Assembly: GCA_030533445.1 (NCBI GenBank)
Contig: CM060068.1
Coordinates: forward strand, 35,943,010 to 36,007,009
Source of the DNA: Cyprinodon diabolis
Lineage: Eukaryota > Chordata > Actinopteri > Cyprinodontiformes > Cyprinodontidae
Reading direction: 5' to 3'
DNA: 64,000 bases
Below the pieces are notes generated by a model that saw only the letters and a program-made list of their open reading frames with translations, searched no databases and was not told the DNA's origin. This document shows, in pieces, positions 62,756 to 64,000 of the stretch (position 1 is its first letter; each line of letters opens with the position of its first letter). The position numbers were made by a program, and so were the translations under genes.

Positions 62756-62855
62756 CTGGCACCAACAATAAGCTCATCCCTAGTCAGGTCAAGGGTGAGC
62801 AGCGAGTAGTCTCTCACACCAGGCTGGGAGAAGGTAGAGATCCAGGGGGTAAGAG
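62756..62855 (-). CDS. sema5b: sema5b-like exon: start of sema domain
   Basis: Internal coding exon of a class 5 semaphorin, a transmembrane guidance receptor/ligand with an extracellular sema beta-propeller; family members act through plexins in axon guidance. The 100-bp exon has an acceptor ending ttgttag and donor gtaagaa. It contributes 2 nt, 32 codons and 2 nt. Visible residues include PWISTF, GVRDYS and ELIVGAR, the first propeller strand; the final AG joins the A of the next exon to make Arg. It is the most 5' exon I can find in the window; upstream exons (signal peptide, earlier residues) should lie beyond 64000 because transcription runs right to left. Orthology to SEMA5B rather than SEMA5A rests on the downstream exons and remembered family sequences. 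Which teleost duplicate (a or b) cannot be decided. Confidence 0.88.
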
Positions 62856-63574
62856 CTAACAAAGAAATAAGGACAGAGTAGTTAGCAGGAGCCTCTTCTT
62901 TACCTTTAACAAATTGTGTTGAGATTTTTATGCAGACCAGCATCTATCAGTGCACGGGTTAAGAAGTGAGAGAGGTTTTAACATGTTTCGCTTAGAATGA
63001 AAATCTCAAATCTTTGATGCATATTTCTCTCCAGCTCATCCCCTTCAGTGTGCTATATAGCAAGCTTAAACAGCAGCAGGTTTTTAGATTAAATCTTTAT
63101 AAACATGCTCAGTCAGCCTGGATGGAGAATCTCTAAAAGAATTGAAGGGGCAGAGTGTTAGAAATTGGAAATTTCTTATAGCAAAAATCAAGTATGGCTT
63201 TAATAGGCTTACATATTCTGTAAAAGTCTAATAACATCACATCAAAAACAAAATTTTCTTAGAATTAGTAGAATTAGAATTAGTTTCTTATTAAATAGAG
63301 AGTTGTGGTCCCAATGGGAGACCGACTTCAGCTGCTGTTATTCTTCACAGAAGTCATACTGGCTAACTAGCAAAGGCTTATTCAAGTCCCCTCCAAAACA
63401 GAAAGAGTAGAACATCCTTCCTTGGCTTGGGGAGTAGTTCTCACAAGCTTGACGGGGAGGCACCACTCTGTTGTTTGTAATTCATTTAGTGCACCAGTAG
63501 ATGGAAGTAAATCTTACAAACTGTCCCTTTAATTTTCATGTTTAAAATGGCTACAGGTTTGGACTTTGACTGGA
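62856..63574. other. Intronic, no gene seen
   Basis: Intron upstream of the first visible sema5b-like exon. Nothing recognised. Confidence 0.6.
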
Positions 63575-64000
63575 CCAGTCTAAAGGCTGATTTATACTTC
63601 GAAACTAGGTCCTCTGCGTAGGTGTCACGGTCAACGCAGAGACGTTCCCGCCCCCTTCCGCAGACACTCTGCTGCACCTCTCCCAAATTGTAGGTGGCCC
63701 CAGACAATGCCATAGACAGGAGGCCTCTGATTGGTCAAATCTACATCCACTCTACACTATGCGTCTCCTGTTTGGTACCTTAGCGGCTTGTTTTGTTTGA
63801 ATGACCACGATTGCGGAAACAACTCGGGAAATTGGACCAGCTAGAAGAGCGGGTGCGCAAGAACGCTGGGACCCTTTTTCCACCTGGATCCCCGATCTTT
63901 TTCGCCTTCATGTCCCTCTGCTGTTGCACAAACTTGCCCCCACTTCCTCACCCTGCACCGTATCTAGACCCACAGCTAGTTGTCTCTTTTCAGCTATTTT
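63575..64000. mobile_element. Possible Harbinger-like element, cut by window edge
   Basis: gctgatttatacttcgaaac, cgtaggtgtcacggtcaacg and cgcagagacgttcccgcccc have the style of fish PIF/Harbinger elements (tttatacttctgcgtc...). GC-rich promoter-like sequence with gattggtcaaa follows. An open frame beginning at 63801 (MTTIAETTREIGPARRAG) runs to the window edge without a recognisable domain. The right end is not visible. Confidence 0.35.

Overview
The window is vertebrate nuclear DNA, almost certainly from a teleost fish. It is AT-rich and intron-dominated. The only confidently identified host gene is a class 5 semaphorin, read from right to left (minus strand). The dispersed repeats are types I associate with teleost genomes: Tc1/mariner and hAT remnants, a Penelope-like element with a GIY-YIG tail, L2-type LINE debris, TTAA-flanked elements and many MITEs. 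There are no bacterial-type operons, no CRISPR array, and no tRNA or rRNA that I could recognise.

Host gene. Six consecutive coding exons of a sema5b-like gene (62756-62855, 62286-62331, 24666-24728, 23836-23934, 23514-23727, 11868-12153) have canonical GT/AG junctions and mutually compatible phases. They join into one 268-codon reading frame covering roughly the first half of the sema beta-propeller. The wording matches SEMA5B better than SEMA5A from memory (for example VARCPYDPRHNSTAV, ATVIDFSGRD, SAYDIGL, YSRVARVCKN). The signal peptide exons lie beyond the right edge. The rest of the sema domain, the PSI domain, the thrombospondin repeats and the membrane segment lie beyond the left edge. 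Intron sizes are very uneven: 424 bp, about 37.6 kb, 731 bp, 108 bp, about 11.4 kb and at least 11.9 kb.

Introns. Left part (1-11867): an 1.1 kb hAT-like element, an unclassified repeat, a Penelope-like 3' fragment and microsatellites. Next intron (12154-23513): a solo LTR with a perfect 5-bp target duplication, two Tc1/mariner remnants, a hAT-like MITE and a 522-bp element carrying the start of a RecQ-like helicase ORF. The large intron (24729-62285): TTAA-flanked elements, a long AT microsatellite, hAT/Tc1/L2 debris, MITEs with long inverted repeats, a pair of diverged duplicate sequences that look more like regulatory DNA than transposons, and stretches that may be conserved non-coding DNA.

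Most interesting signal. Three insertions (21955-22476, 57077-57146, 59194-59538) are each flanked by a perfect 9-bp target-site duplication and end in the same CAGGTTA motif. Two encode pieces of a RecQ-type helicase (motif 0, and in one copy a nearly intact Walker A). Their ends look like hairpins rather than simple inverted repeats, and a 21-nt subterminal segment is exactly inverted between the two copies. The third is a 70-bp perfect fold-back. They look like internally deleted derivatives of a helicase-encoding mobile element whose class I cannot name with certainty.
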